Shown here in pieces: positions 27,441 through 37,040 of a stretch of DNA of 64,000 bases. The stretch covers positions 1-64,000 of the forward strand of contig CANGHK010000011.1 of the NCBI GenBank assembly GCA_947453625.1, read 5' to 3'. Source of the stretch: Burkholderiales bacterium (lineage in GTDB: Bacteria > Pseudomonadota > Gammaproteobacteria > Burkholderiales > Burkholderiaceae_C). The translations under genes were made by a program, and so were the position numbers. The notes below the pieces were generated by a model. It did no database searches. It was not told the origin of the DNA and was given only the letters and a program-made list of their open reading frames with translations. Positions within the stretch are counted from its first letter, which is position 1. Each line of letters opens with the position of its first letter.

Positions 27441-27740
27441 ATGAACAGCAAGCTTCTGAGCTATTACGAGGCCATCGAACGGGCCAGCGCCGACATGCTC
27501 GATGCCGCTCGCTCGGGCAACTGGGAACATGTCATCAAGCTGGAGGGCGCCTGTGTGCTGCTGATCAGCCAGCTCAAGAACGCGGCGCGCGGCAACCCGC
27601 TCAGCGGTGAGGAGAGCCAACTCAAGTCGCACATCATGAAACGCGTGCTGGTCAATGACGCGGAGATCCGCCACCTGGCCGAGCCCTGGATGGACGACCT
27701 CGACCAGATGCTGGCGGGCCGGCCCCTGACCTTGCACTGA
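27441..27740 (+). CDS. fliT: Flagellar export chaperone FliT
   Basis: 99 residues of helical protein: LLSYYEAIERASADMLDAAR and GNWEHVIKLEGACVLLIS match FliT of beta-proteobacteria. FliT binds FliD and, in enteric bacteria, also FlhC. The start at 27441 gives a normal FliT N-terminus. An in-frame GTG at 27399 has a better ribosome site (GGAG) and would add 14 residues. Confidence 0.88.
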   Translation: MNSKLLSYYEAIERASADMLDAARSGNWEHVIKLEGACVLLISQLKNAARGNPLSGEESQLKSHIMKRVLVNDAEIRHLAEPWMDDLDQMLAGRPLTLH

Positions 27741-27742
27741 CC

Positions 27743-28345
27743 TTGGCGCGCCACCCACCACCGCCCGATGGCCCGGCGTCGCTGCGCGGCGCCCGATGGC
27801 CGGGGCGGCGCCCGACACCATTGTCCGGCTTCACGCTGCTGGAGATGATGATCACGCTGGCGGTGATGGCCGTGCTGGGGACGGTGGCCACCCCCAGCGT
27901 CACCGCGATGCTGGACCGTCATCGCCTGCAGGCCGCGGCGCACGACCTGCAGGCCGACATCGCCCTGGCCCGTCAAGAGTCGGAGCGGCGCGGCCAGCCC
28001 GTGACCTTGCGGTTCCAGACCGGCAGCCTGTGGTGCTACAGCGTGAGCACCGGTCCGGCCGTCGATTGCCGCCAGCCCACCCTGACCCCGGGCAGCCAGT
28101 TGATCAAGCGGGTGCGGGCGTCGGACCAGGCCGGCATCGCGCTGCTGCGCGCCGACGCGATGGTGCTGGACCCGCGGGCGGGTCCCCGGATCGACACCCT
28201 GGCCAGTGGACAGGCGCGCTTCGCCTCGCAGGGGGGACTGCAGCTTCAGGTGCGGCTCGGGCCGCAAGGCGGTGCCAGCGTGTGTGCACCCGCCGCGCCG
28301 GTGCCCGGCAATCCGCGCTGCCAGGCTGAGCCGTCGGGGTCCTGA
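27743..28345 (+). CDS. GspH/FimT-like pseudopilin inside the flagellar cluster
   Basis: 200 residues from TTG 27743, directly after the fliT stop. It has a prepilin cleavage site and helix, PLSG/FTLLEMMITLAVMAVLG, with Glu at mature position 5. The next part, QADIALARQESERRGQPVTL, and the Cys pair WCYS...VDCR are typical of GspH/FimT minor pseudopilins. No in-frame ATG gives a normal leader; TTG 27821 would give a three-residue leader. No other pilus or type II secretion gene is in the window, so it would depend on a prepilin peptidase elsewhere. It overlaps nothing and converges on fliE. Confidence 0.78.
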   Translation: MARHPPPPDGPASLRGARWPGRRPTPLSGFTLLEMMITLAVMAVLGTVATPSVTAMLDRHRLQAAAHDLQADIALARQESERRGQPVTLRFQTGSLWCYSVSTGPAVDCRQPTLTPGSQLIKRVRASDQAGIALLRADAMVLDPRAGPRIDTLASGQARFASQGGLQLQVRLGPQGGASVCAPAAPVPGNPRCQAEPSGS

Positions 28346-28397
28346 TCGGGCTGACAAGGTCGCCGCCGCCATCACGGAGGTCAGGCCGAGCCGGCGA

Positions 28398-28724
28398 TCA
28401 GACCTGCATGTTCATGATGTCGCTGTAGGCCTGGACCAGCCGGTTGCGCACCGTCAGCGCCGCGGTGAAACCGATCTGCGACTTGTTCATCGCGATCATG
28501 GTCTGCTCCAGACTGACGGTGGGGTTGTCGAGCTGCAACTCATGCTGCAAGGCGCCGGCTTCCAGCTGCGAATCGCTCACCGCCCGCAGGGCCTGGTTCA
28601 TCGCGGCACCGAAGCTGGCGGGCGCGGCCGCCGGCGTGGCGCTGCCCACCGGGTGACCGTCGGGCCGCAGGCCGGCGCGGGCGACGGCCTGGGCAAAGTC
28701 GAAGGGCTTGAGCTCGAGTTTCAT
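28398..28724 (-). CDS. fliE: Flagellar hook-basal body protein FliE
   Basis: 108 residues: SFGAAMNQALRAVSDSQLEA, then VSLEQTMIAMNKSQIGFTAA and LTVRNRLVQAYSDIMNMQV, the conserved FliE C-terminus. It links the MS-ring to the rod. Here it is on the minus strand, divergent from fliF across 168 nt, instead of leading the fliF operon. No trustworthy sigma-54 or sigma-28 element was found in that gap. Confidence 0.96.
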   Translation of the reverse strand: MKLELKPFDFAQAVARAGLRPDGHPVGSATPAAAPASFGAAMNQALRAVSDSQLEAGALQHELQLDNPTVSLEQTMIAMNKSQIGFTAALTVRNRLVQAYSDIMNMQV

Positions 28725-28892
28725 CGCTGGCTGCTGGGGGACGGCGCGCCGCTGCCGGCACGCTTGGCACTGTAGGGCTGGCCCTCGGCCACGATGGCGC
28801 GAACTGCAGCGCTAAGCCTGCGCTGTTTGCGTGATGACGCCGGTCGGTGACGCCCAACAATCGACCTCGACCCGGGCTGATGACCCAAGCCG

Positions 28893-30680
28893 ATGGTCAA
28901 CCCTCGATCACCCGCCGTCTCCCGCCACCCTGCAGCCGAGCCCGCCCCCCTGCCCATGGACGCCGCCGTCACCCGCCTGACCCCCGCCAACGAGGCCGCC
29001 TTGCTGGCCGCCACCAAGCCCGACGCGCCCGCCCGGCGCCTGGCTTCGACGGGCACGCTGGCCCGCCTGCAGGCTCTGCCGCTGCGCAACAAGGCGATGC
29101 TGGGCTTGGGCAGCGCCAGCCTGCTGGCACTGGGCGTTGCGCTGCTGCTGTGGAGCCGCCAGGTGCCGATGGCGCCGTTGTTCTCGCACAGCCTGCCCGA
29201 GAACGAGGCCGGTGCGGTGATCGAGCAGCTCAACAAGCTGGGAGAGGCCTATCAGGTAGGCACGCTGGGCAGCCTGATCATGGTGCCGGCCGAGCGGGTC
29301 GGCGAACTGCGCATGCGGTTGGCCACGCTGGGGCTGCCACGCTCGGCGCCCAGCGGCTACGAGCTGATGGACAACAAGACCAGCTTCGGCAAGTCGCAGA
29401 CCCAGGAGCGGGTCGACCTGCAGCGCGCGCTGGGCAGCCGGCTCGAGCAGCAGATCGCCACCATCTCGGCGGTGCAGTCGGCCAAGGTGATGGTGGCGTT
29501 GACCGGCCAGAACGGCTACTTCCGCGACCAGGACAAGCCCTCGGCGTCGGTGGCGCTCAGCCTCTACCCGGCGCGCACGCTGGACCACAGCCAGATCGCC
29601 GGCATCGTGCACATGACGGCGATGGCCGTGCCCGGTCTGTCGCCGAAGGCGGTCACCATCACCGACCAGGACGGCAACTGGCTGACCCAGCCCGATGGCG
29701 AGGGCCGCTCGGACCTGACGCAACAGCAGCGCACCCATCTGCGCGACACCGAGACGAGGCTGCTTAAGAACGTGCGCGAGGTGCTGGAGCCCGCGCTCGG
29801 CGCGGACAACCTGCGCGCCACCGTCACCGCCGAACTCGACTTCAACCAGGTCGAGTCGACCAGCGAAGCCTACGGCGCCAACAAGGGCGCGGACCAGAAA
29901 GCCACCGTGCGCAGCGAGCGCAGCACCGAGGCCGGCCCGACCAGCAGCCCGCAGCCCAGCGGCGTGCCTGGCGCGGCGAGCAACCAGCCCGCCACTCCTG
30001 CCGCCGCGGCGATAGTCGGTGCGTCGGCGCCGCTGCAGACGGCGCTGGGGAGCAGCAACACCAGCTCAGCGCGGCGTGAAAGCCAGGTCAACTACGAGGT
30101 CGACAAGCGGGTCGAACTGCAACGCAATGCGGTAGGCCGCATCCTGCGCATCAACGTCGCCGTGCTGGTCAACCACCACCTCGCGGTCGACGCCAAGGGC
30201 AAGTCCACCAGCACGCCGCTGCCGCCAGAGGAGATCGAGAAGCTGACCGCGCTGGTGCAGGAGGCCGTGGGCTTCAAGAAGGAACGCGGCGATTCGGTGC
30301 GGGTGGTCAACATCCCGTTCCGCGCCGAGCCCAAGGTCGAGCCCGAGCCGCTGCCGGTCTACCGCCAGCCCTGGCTGCTGGACCTGCTGCGCGCCGGCGC
30401 GGTACCGGCCGCATTGACCCTGGTAGCTACCCTGCTGATGTTCGGCGTGGTGCGACCGGCGCTGCGCGGCGGCGGGATGGCACGACGGCCCGACAGCAGG
30501 AGCCTCGACACCGTGGTCGACGATGCCCAGAGCCTGCCGCTGAGCGAGCACGCCACGGTGCTGGGGATAGAGCATGTCAGGCTGGACCGGCAACTCACCG
30601 ACGCCCGGGCGATGGCGCTGGAGACCCCCCAGGCGGTGGCCAACATCCTGCGCAACTGGGTCAGCGGTCCCGACGCCTGA
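28893..30680 (+). CDS. fliF: Flagellar MS-ring protein FliF
   Basis: 595 residues. A long N-terminal cytoplasmic extension (about 60 residues) precedes the first membrane helix LGSASLLALGVALLLWSR. The periplasmic ring-building region includes KTSFGKSQTQERVDLQRALG and ARTLDHSQIAGIVHMTAMAV. The second membrane helix is near 510-528. The C-terminal MALETPQAVANILRNWVS binds FliG. First gene of a long + strand flagellar run ending at fliR. Confidence 0.97.
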   Translation: MVNPRSPAVSRHPAAEPAPLPMDAAVTRLTPANEAALLAATKPDAPARRLASTGTLARLQALPLRNKAMLGLGSASLLALGVALLLWSRQVPMAPLFSHSLPENEAGAVIEQLNKLGEAYQVGTLGSLIMVPAERVGELRMRLATLGLPRSAPSGYELMDNKTSFGKSQTQERVDLQRALGSRLEQQIATISAVQSAKVMVALTGQNGYFRDQDKPSASVALSLYPARTLDHSQIAGIVHMTAMAVPGLSPKAVTITDQDGNWLTQPDGEGRSDLTQQQRTHLRDTETRLLKNVREVLEPALGADNLRATVTAELDFNQVESTSEAYGANKGADQKATVRSERSTEAGPTSSPQPSGVPGAASNQPATPAAAAIVGASAPLQTALGSSNTSSARRESQVNYEVDKRVELQRNAVGRILRINVAVLVNHHLAVDAKGKSTSTPLPPEEIEKLTALVQEAVGFKKERGDSVRVVNIPFRAEPKVEPEPLPVYRQPWLLDLLRAGAVPAALTLVATLLMFGVVRPALRGGGMARRPDSRSLDTVVDDAQSLPLSEHATVLGIEHVRLDRQLTDARAMALETPQAVANILRNWVSGPDA

Positions 30681-30742
30681 GACCCGGGCGATTGCGCGTC
30701 CGCTCCCTGACTCAACGCGCTGCAAATCCACCGAGAACCGAC

Positions 30743-31738
30743 ATGGACGACACCGGCGTGGAAGACGCAGCCATCCTGCTGATGTCGCTGGGCGAGGCCG
30801 AGGCCGCCGAGGTCTTCAAGCACCTCGCGCCCAAGGAAGTGCAAAAGCTCGGCGAGACCATCGCCCGACTCAAGGTGGTGCCTCGGATGCGGCTGAACCG
30901 GGTGCTCGACAAGTTCGCCAACGAGTCCACCGAGCAGCACACACTGGTCGCTGACACCGACGAGTATGTCAAGGTCGTGCTGCGCAAGGCGCTGGGCGAG
31001 GACAAGGCCAACCTGCTGATCGACCGCATCATGCAGGGCAGCGACGTGACCGGCATCGAGGGCTTGAAGTGGATGGACCCGAACACGGTGGCCGAACTGC
31101 TGCGCAACGAGCATCCGCAGATCGTCGCCGCGATCCTGGTGCACCTGGAGCACGACCAGGCGGCCGAGGTGATGAAGTGTTTCACCGAACGCCAGCGCAA
31201 CGAGGTGATGGTGCGCATCGCCACGCTGGACGGCATCCAGCCGGCCGCGTTGAAGGACTTGAACGAGGTCATGAGCCGTGCGCTGGCCGGCGGCGACAAG
31301 ATGCGCAAGGCCTCGCTGGGCGGCGTCAAGACCGCGGCCGAGATCATCAACCAGCTCGGCAGCGCGCTGGAGAACAGCGTGCTCGACTATGTGCGCGAGT
31401 CTGACGCCGATCTGGCGCAGAAGCTGATGGACAACATGTTCGGCTTCGATGACCTGATCAAGGTCGACGACAAGGGCGTTCAGGCCTTGCTCAAGGAGGT
31501 GCAGAGCGAATCGCTGCTGCTCGCGCTCAAGGGCGCCACGCCGGAACTGCGCGCGAAAGTCTTCAAGAACATGTCCACCCGCGCCGCCGACACGCTCAGG
31601 GAAGACCTGGAGAGCCATGGCCCGGTGCGCGTCTCCGACGTCGAAGCCGAGCAGAAGGAAATGCTCAAGATCGTGCGTCGCCTGGTCGACGAGGGCCAGA
31701 TCGTGATCGCCACCGGAGGCGCGGATGAATTCCTCTAG
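30743..31738 (+). CDS. fliG: Flagellar motor switch protein FliG
   Basis: 331 residues from ATG 30743. N-terminal AAILLMSLGEAEAAEVFKHL binds FliF. The middle domain has NEHPQIVAAILVHLEHDQAA (EHPQ motif). The C-terminal torque domain includes MFGFDDLIKVDDKGVQALLK and MSTRAADTLREDLESHGPVR. It ends inside the start of fliH (14-nt overlap). Confidence 0.97.
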   Translation: MDDTGVEDAAILLMSLGEAEAAEVFKHLAPKEVQKLGETIARLKVVPRMRLNRVLDKFANESTEQHTLVADTDEYVKVVLRKALGEDKANLLIDRIMQGSDVTGIEGLKWMDPNTVAELLRNEHPQIVAAILVHLEHDQAAEVMKCFTERQRNEVMVRIATLDGIQPAALKDLNEVMSRALAGGDKMRKASLGGVKTAAEIINQLGSALENSVLDYVRESDADLAQKLMDNMFGFDDLIKVDDKGVQALLKEVQSESLLLALKGATPELRAKVFKNMSTRAADTLREDLESHGPVRVSDVEAEQKEMLKIVRRLVDEGQIVIATGGADEFL

Positions 31739-32570
31739 CCGCGAGCCCGCTACACGCCAGGTGCCGCCGCCGCCCCACTCGCGCGAAGGCTCTTGCTACA
31801 GCCGCTTCATACCGCGCGAGGAGTTGCAGGACTTTGCCGCCTGGGCGCCCGAAGTCTTCGGCAATGCCGGGTCGCCGGCCTGGGCCCAGCCACCCGGCCC
31901 ACCCGGACCCTTCGTGCCGGCGCAGAGCTGCGCTGGCACGGCCCACGCGGCGCCAGCGGCCCCGGCCATGCCGCCGCCCACGCTGGCCGAACTGCGGGCC
32001 AGGATGGCCGCCGAGAGGGCCAGCCAGGTGGCCGAGGCCCGGGCCCAGGGTTACCAGGACGGCTACCGCGACGGTCTGGTCGCCCTGGACAGATTCAAGC
32101 AGGGCTTTGCCAGCCAGGTGAGCGCCCAGATGGCGCAGGTGCTGGCCTCGCTGGACCGGGAACTGGGCGACCTGGAGCAGTCCCTGGCCGCCAGCGTGGC
32201 ACGCGTGGCCACTGAACTGGCACGCCAGGTGGTGCGCAGCGAACTGAGCCAGCGCCCGGCGCTGGTGGCCCAGGTGGCGCGCGACGCCGTCGACGCGGTG
32301 CTGATGAGTGCCCGCCACATCAGCGTGCAGGTGCATCCGGACGACCACGCGCTGGTGGCCGCCGGTTGCCAGGAAGCATTGGCCGCACGCGGCGCGCGAC
32401 TGCTGGCCCGGCCCGAGGTGGCGCGGGGCGGCTGCAGGGTCGAATCCGATCTCGGCGCGGTCGACGCCAGCATCGGCGCGCGCTGGGCCCAGGCCGCCCA
32501 TGCGCTGGGCAGCTGCCTGCCCTGGGACGAGGCCGCGGGCGGCAGCGCACCGGCGGGGGCTTGCTCGTGA
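31725..32570 (+). CDS. fliH: Flagellar export ATPase regulator FliH
   Basis: 281 residues. The N-terminus (YSRFIPREELQDFAAWAP) is followed by a Pro/Ala-rich linker. AEARAQGYQDGYRDGLVALD gives the GxxxG-type helix. The C-terminal half is V-ATPase-E-like (VRSELSQRPALVAQVARDAV, ISVQVHPDDHALV). It forms the stalk that holds FliI at the export gate. Its stop overlaps the GTG start of fliI. Confidence 0.94.
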   Translation: MNSSSREPATRQVPPPPHSREGSCYSRFIPREELQDFAAWAPEVFGNAGSPAWAQPPGPPGPFVPAQSCAGTAHAAPAAPAMPPPTLAELRARMAAERASQVAEARAQGYQDGYRDGLVALDRFKQGFASQVSAQMAQVLASLDRELGDLEQSLAASVARVATELARQVVRSELSQRPALVAQVARDAVDAVLMSARHISVQVHPDDHALVAAGCQEALAARGARLLARPEVARGGCRVESDLGAVDASIGARWAQAAHALGSCLPWDEAAGGSAPAGACS

Positions 32571-34030
32571 CACCCCAGGCCACGCAGCAGCCAGAGGGAT
32601 CGCCGCTGCCCGCAGGCCCGCCGCAGCCGCCGCGGTCGGCACGCCAGCAGCGCTGGCGGCTCTACCTCGACGACCTGCAGGCCTGTGCCGCGGTGCATCT
32701 GCCGCTGCAGACCCACGGCACGCTGGTCCGGGTCACCGGCCTGGTGCTGGAAGCGGCCGGCGTGCGCGCGCCGGTCGGCGCGGTCTACGAGGTGCACGGC
32801 GATGCGCCGCTGCCGGTGCAGGCCGAGGTCGTGGGCTTTCACGGCGACCGCGCCCTGCTGATGCCCACGGGCGATTTGCAGGGTTTGAGCAGCGGAGCCC
32901 GGGTCAGCGCGCGCGTCTCGCCGCACGCCCCGCCGCTGCTCGGGCGCGACAACCTGTTGTGGCGGCGCTCCGAGGAACGCGGCCTGCACCTGCCGATGGG
33001 CGACGGTCTGCTCGGCCGGGTGGTCGATGCGATGGGCGCGCCCATGGACAAGCTAGGCGCCTTGCTGCAGGTGCGCAACGAGCCCATGCTGCGCCGGCCG
33101 ATCAATGCGATGGATCGCGACCCGGTGCGCGAGCCGCTCGACACCGGCGTGCGCAGCATCAACGCCCTGTTGACGGTGGGACGCGGCCAGCGCCTGGGCT
33201 TGTTTGCCGGCACCGGCGTGGGCAAGTCGGTGCTGCTGGGCATGATGGCGCGCTACACCGAGGCCGACGTGATCGTGGTCGGCCTGATCGGCGAGCGCGG
33301 CCGCGAGGTCAAGGAATTCATCGAGGACATCCTGGGCGCCGACGGCCTGGCGCGCAGCGTGGTGGTGGCCGCGCCGGCCGATTCCCCGCCGCTGGTGCGC
33401 ATGCAGGGTGCGACCTACGCCACCGCGATCGCCGAGCATTTCCGCGACCAGGGCCGGCATGTGCTGCTGCTGATGGACAGCCTGACGCGCTTTGCGATGG
33501 CCCAGCGCGAGATCGCGCTGGCGATCGGCGAGCCGCCGGCCACCAAGGGCTACCCGCCGAGCTGCTTTGCCAAGCTGCCGCAACTGGTCGAGCGCTCGGG
33601 CAACGGCCTGAACGGCGTCGGCTCGATCACCGCCTTCTACACCGTGCTGAGCGAGGGCGACGACCCGCAGGACCCGATCGCCGACGCCGCGCGCGGCATC
33701 CTGGACGGCCACATCGTGCTGTCGCGCGAACTGGCCGAGGCCGGCCATTACCCGGCGATCGATGTCGAGCGCTCGATCTCGCGGGTGATGAACGCGGTGG
33801 CGCCGCGCGAACAGATAGACGCCGCGCGCCGCGCCCGCGCCATGCTGGCCAAGGTCAACAAGGCGCGCGACCTGATCCAGCTCGGCGCCTACCAGAGCGG
33901 CCACGACACCGAACTCGACCAGGCGATCGCGCTGCACCCCAAGCTGGTCGCGTTGCTGCGCCAGGACATGCACGAGCAGGCGACCATGGCGCAGAGCCGG
34001 ACCCAGCTGTGCCGGCTGATCGCCGGCTGA
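32567..34030 (+). CDS. fliI: Flagellum-specific ATPase FliI
   Basis: 487 residues from GTG 32567, overlapping the fliH stop (GTGA). Walker A is GLFAGTGVGKSVLL (about 211-224), Walker B VLLLMDSLTRFAMAQREIAL, with EERGLHLPMGDGLLGRVVD upstream and SVLSEGDD-like TVLSEGDDPQDPIAD downstream. It supplies ATPase activity to the flagellar type III export system. Longer in-frame codons upstream lie inside fliH and carry no FliI features. Confidence 0.97.
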   Translation: MTPQATQQPEGSPLPAGPPQPPRSARQQRWRLYLDDLQACAAVHLPLQTHGTLVRVTGLVLEAAGVRAPVGAVYEVHGDAPLPVQAEVVGFHGDRALLMPTGDLQGLSSGARVSARVSPHAPPLLGRDNLLWRRSEERGLHLPMGDGLLGRVVDAMGAPMDKLGALLQVRNEPMLRRPINAMDRDPVREPLDTGVRSINALLTVGRGQRLGLFAGTGVGKSVLLGMMARYTEADVIVVGLIGERGREVKEFIEDILGADGLARSVVVAAPADSPPLVRMQGATYATAIAEHFRDQGRHVLLLMDSLTRFAMAQREIALAIGEPPATKGYPPSCFAKLPQLVERSGNGLNGVGSITAFYTVLSEGDDPQDPIADAARGILDGHIVLSRELAEAGHYPAIDVERSISRVMNAVAPREQIDAARRARAMLAKVNKARDLIQLGAYQSGHDTELDQAIALHPKLVALLRQDMHEQATMAQSRTQLCRLIAG

Positions 34031-34069
34031 CGCACGGCCGCCACACCGACCCCGAACCAGGGCCAGCCC

Positions 34070-34516
34070 ATGCCTGTGAACGCCATCCCCCTGCTGCGGA
34101 TCCTGCTGCAGCGCGCCGAAGCCGAGCGCGACGGCGCCCTGGGCGCGATGCGCCAGGCCGAAGCCCTGGTGCAGCATGCGCTGGCCCAGGCCCGGCAACT
34201 GCTGGACTACCGCGGCGAGTACGACCAGCGCTGGCTAGCCCGCTTTCAGGATACGGGCACGACCGAACTGCTGCACTGCCACCGAGGCTTCGGCGAGCGC
34301 CTGGACCATGCCATCGCGGTGCAGGACAACAACGCCAGTCAACTCGACCGCCGGATGCAGCGCGCGCGGGAGGTCTTGCTGGCGCGCGAACAGCGGGTGG
34401 CCGCCTTGCGCAAGCTGATCGCGCGGCGCGAGGCCGAGGTGCGTAAGCTGGCCGACCGCCGCGACCAGCGCGACACCGACGAGGCCGCCCAGCGTCGGGC
34501 TGCCTTGTCCCCCTGA
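34070..34516 (+). CDS. fliJ: Flagellar export chaperone FliJ
   Basis: 148 residues, almost entirely charged helix (AEAERDGALGAMRQAEALVQ; LDRRMQRAREVLLAREQRVA). Length, coiled-coil nature and position between fliI and fliK identify it. It couples FliI to FlhA. Confidence 0.9.
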   Translation: MPVNAIPLLRILLQRAEAERDGALGAMRQAEALVQHALAQARQLLDYRGEYDQRWLARFQDTGTTELLHCHRGFGERLDHAIAVQDNNASQLDRRMQRAREVLLAREQRVAALRKLIARREAEVRKLADRRDQRDTDEAAQRRAALSP

Positions 34517-34536
34517 GCGATTCGACCGGAGACGCC

Positions 34537-36168
34537 ATGATGAGCGCCTTGCCACCCGTCCAGGCCCCGCTGGCTGCCGAGCCGACGGCCAGCGCGGCAA
34601 GCCGCCAGGCCGGCAACCCTGGCGCCAACTTTGCCGCCTTGATGCGGCGGCAGGCCGAGTTGCAGGCCGACCGGACCGGGTCGCACCCACGCGGGGCGGG
34701 CCGGCAGCCGATCGCGGCGACCCACCAGGCCCTGCAGCAGGGCAGCGCATTGCCTGCCTCCGGTGGAGACTCTGAGGTGGCCTGCATCTCGCACCACCCG
34801 AAACACCCGGCGGCGGCCGCCGCAAGGTGGGCCGCCACGACGGGCATGGCCTCGGTCGGGCTGAACCTGAGTCAGGTCGCCGAAGCCCCCGGCGCGACGC
34901 CCGCCGAGGATCGCGGCGACCCCCTGATGACCGGCGTCCGGGGCCTGGCAGACAGCCTGCCTGCGATGAACGCGCTGCCCGGACCAACAACGCTGCCCGA
35001 CCGGCCAATGAGCACGCCGCTGCAGGCCTCCAGCCAGGACGCCCCGGGCAACACTGCCGGCGCCACCACCACAGCGCTGCCAGACCTCGACCCGGCCGAC
35101 GCCACGCCGGCCCGCCCCGGCGTTCTCGGCACCGCCTGCTGGGTCGCCAGACACCAGGGCGCCGTCGCCAGCCTTGGCCTCAGCCTGGCACCCGCAGGAC
35201 GGGCACCGGCCCGTGTCGAGTCGGCCAGGCAAGAACCGGCGCTGGCGCCGCGTGAACGAGCCCGCAAGGGCCAGTCTGACGAGGACAGGGCGGCGGGTGG
35301 CGCGCTGGACGCCGAGCTTGGCAGCGGCCAGGCCGCGGCCCGGACCCCGATTCAGCCCCTGACACCGGCAGACGCAGCACCCGCCGACCTGCCCGACGTC
35401 ACGCCCGCCGGCACCCGCAGCACCGCCTCGCCGCGACCCGGCCTGGTCCGCTCCGGCGTCGGCGGCAGCGCGGAAACGGGCAAAGGCAACGAGGGCGACA
35501 ACCGGCCGGACCGGCGGCATGGCGTGGAGGCTGCGGCGCTGCCTTCAGCGCCGACGACGCCCGCCCTGGCGCCGCTTTCGATGCCCGGCGCGCCGCCGGC
35601 CGACCGCCCTCCCGCACTGCACCGGGCGGACGGCGACCGGGCCGTCGAGGCCGACGGCTTGAATCTGGCAATGCTGGGCACCACGCCCGCACGGCCCGCC
35701 GCATCGAACGGCTCAGCGGGCGACGCCGGTTCGGCCACCGAGGCGCGCATCGCGGCGCCGCTGGACAGCCCGGCCTTCGCACCGGCGCTGGGCGCGCAGG
35801 TCAGCCTGTTCATTCGCGACGGGGTGAAGGCCGCCAGGCTGCAGCTGAACCCGGCCGACATGGGCCCGGTCTCGGTGCAGATCGCGCTGGACGGGGCGAT
35901 GGTGCGGGTCGAGTTCCAGGCCGCCCGCGCCGCGACGCGCGACCTGATCGAGGCCTCGCTGCACGCGCTGGCCGGCGCGCTGCAGGACGCAGGCCTGACG
36001 CTGACCGGCGGCGGCGTCTTCCAGCAGCATCCGGGCCGGCAGCCACCGCCAGAGCCCGGCCCGACGACGCCGACCCAGCGCACTGCGACCCGGAACGACA
36101 ACCCGGCGCTGCCGGCGCCAACGCGAGCGATCGGCCTCCGCCGCAGCCTGGTCGACCTGGTGGCCTGA
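34537..36168 (+). CDS. fliK: Flagellar hook-length control protein FliK
   Basis: 543 residues. The long middle is Ala/Pro/Gly-rich and low in complexity, as in FliK rulers. The conserved C-terminal Flg_hook domain lies about 425-500: VKAARLQLNPADMGPVSVQI and VEFQAARAATRDLIEASLHA. It measures hook length and triggers the export specificity switch. The gap of 205 nt to fliL (36169-36373) shows no gene. Confidence 0.93.
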   Translation: MMSALPPVQAPLAAEPTASAASRQAGNPGANFAALMRRQAELQADRTGSHPRGAGRQPIAATHQALQQGSALPASGGDSEVACISHHPKHPAAAAARWAATTGMASVGLNLSQVAEAPGATPAEDRGDPLMTGVRGLADSLPAMNALPGPTTLPDRPMSTPLQASSQDAPGNTAGATTTALPDLDPADATPARPGVLGTACWVARHQGAVASLGLSLAPAGRAPARVESARQEPALAPRERARKGQSDEDRAAGGALDAELGSGQAAARTPIQPLTPADAAPADLPDVTPAGTRSTASPRPGLVRSGVGGSAETGKGNEGDNRPDRRHGVEAAALPSAPTTPALAPLSMPGAPPADRPPALHRADGDRAVEADGLNLAMLGTTPARPAASNGSAGDAGSATEARIAAPLDSPAFAPALGAQVSLFIRDGVKAARLQLNPADMGPVSVQIALDGAMVRVEFQAARAATRDLIEASLHALAGALQDAGLTLTGGGVFQQHPGRQPPPEPGPTTPTQRTATRNDNPALPAPTRAIGLRRSLVDLVA

Positions 36169-36373
36169 GCGCCCGAGCCCGCCCTCGAAATTCGACCGCA
36201 AGAGAGTCGACTGGCCGCGATCGCCCTGCGCCAAGCTGGCCCCGGGGTAGGAAATTCATGGCGCATCACACCGCTATTCGACGCATCGACCGGGCGGCAG
36301 CTCCGAATAATGGCTTGACGGGTTCGTCGCAGGCAACTGGCCAGCGACGAGCGACGTCGCCCAGGAGATCCGC

Positions 36374-37012
36374 ATGTCCGCCGCACCCGCCACCGCCGCC
36401 ATCACCGAGGCCGCCCCCGCCCAGGGCCGCCGCAAGAAGCTGATCACCTTGCTTGCGGCCGCCGTGCTCGTGCTGGTGCTGGCCGGAGGCGCCGCCGTCT
36501 GGTTGGTGCTGAAGAAGAAGCCCGTCGACAGCGAGGACGCCCTCGAAGACGCACCGGCCAAGGTCCAGGTCGACGCCGCAGTGCCGGCCAAGGGCAAATC
36601 CAGGCACGACCCCAAGCACCCGCCCACCTTCCTGCCGCTCGACGCCTTCACGGTCAATCTGGCGGACAAGGAGTCCGAGCGCTACGCCCAGATCGGCATC
36701 ACGCTGGAGCTCGACGATGCGCACAGCCCGGACGAACTCAAAGTCTACATGCCGGCGATACGCAACAACATCCTGATGGTGCTGTCGCACAAGACCGCCG
36801 CCCAACTGCTGACGCGGGAGGGCAAGGAAAAGCTCGCCAGGAGCATCCTCCACGCCGCCGTCAGGCCACTGGGCTTCGACGCGGGCGACGACGACGCCGA
36901 GGAGGATCCGACGGTGAATGACGACACACCGAGCAAGCCGAGACGGAAAAAGAAGGGTGCGCCCGCGCTGCCCGTGACGGCCGTTCACTTCTCCAATTTC
37001 ATCATCCAGTGA
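36374..37012 (+). CDS. fliL: Flagellar basal body-associated protein FliL
   Basis: 212 residues. One N-terminal membrane helix (LITLLAAAVLVLVLAGGAAV) is followed by the FliL periplasmic domain (FLPLDAFTVNLADKESERYA, IRNNILMVLSHKTAAQLLTR). The C-terminal part has an acidic-basic insertion (GDDDAEEDPT, SKPRRKKKG) before AVHFSNFIIQ. FliL surrounds and supports the stator. A good AGGAG precedes the start. Confidence 0.95.
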   Translation: MSAAPATAAITEAAPAQGRRKKLITLLAAAVLVLVLAGGAAVWLVLKKKPVDSEDALEDAPAKVQVDAAVPAKGKSRHDPKHPPTFLPLDAFTVNLADKESERYAQIGITLELDDAHSPDELKVYMPAIRNNILMVLSHKTAAQLLTREGKEKLARSILHAAVRPLGFDAGDDDAEEDPTVNDDTPSKPRRKKKGAPALPVTAVHFSNFIIQ

Positions 37013-37040
37013 CCCCGCAGCCGTCGGTCCAGGGCTAGAC

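Noticed and set aside
28765-28785. Possible sigma-54 site (TGGCAC) between fliE and fliF
   Set aside because: The -12 GC is one base out of register and the downstream box does not match TTGCA.
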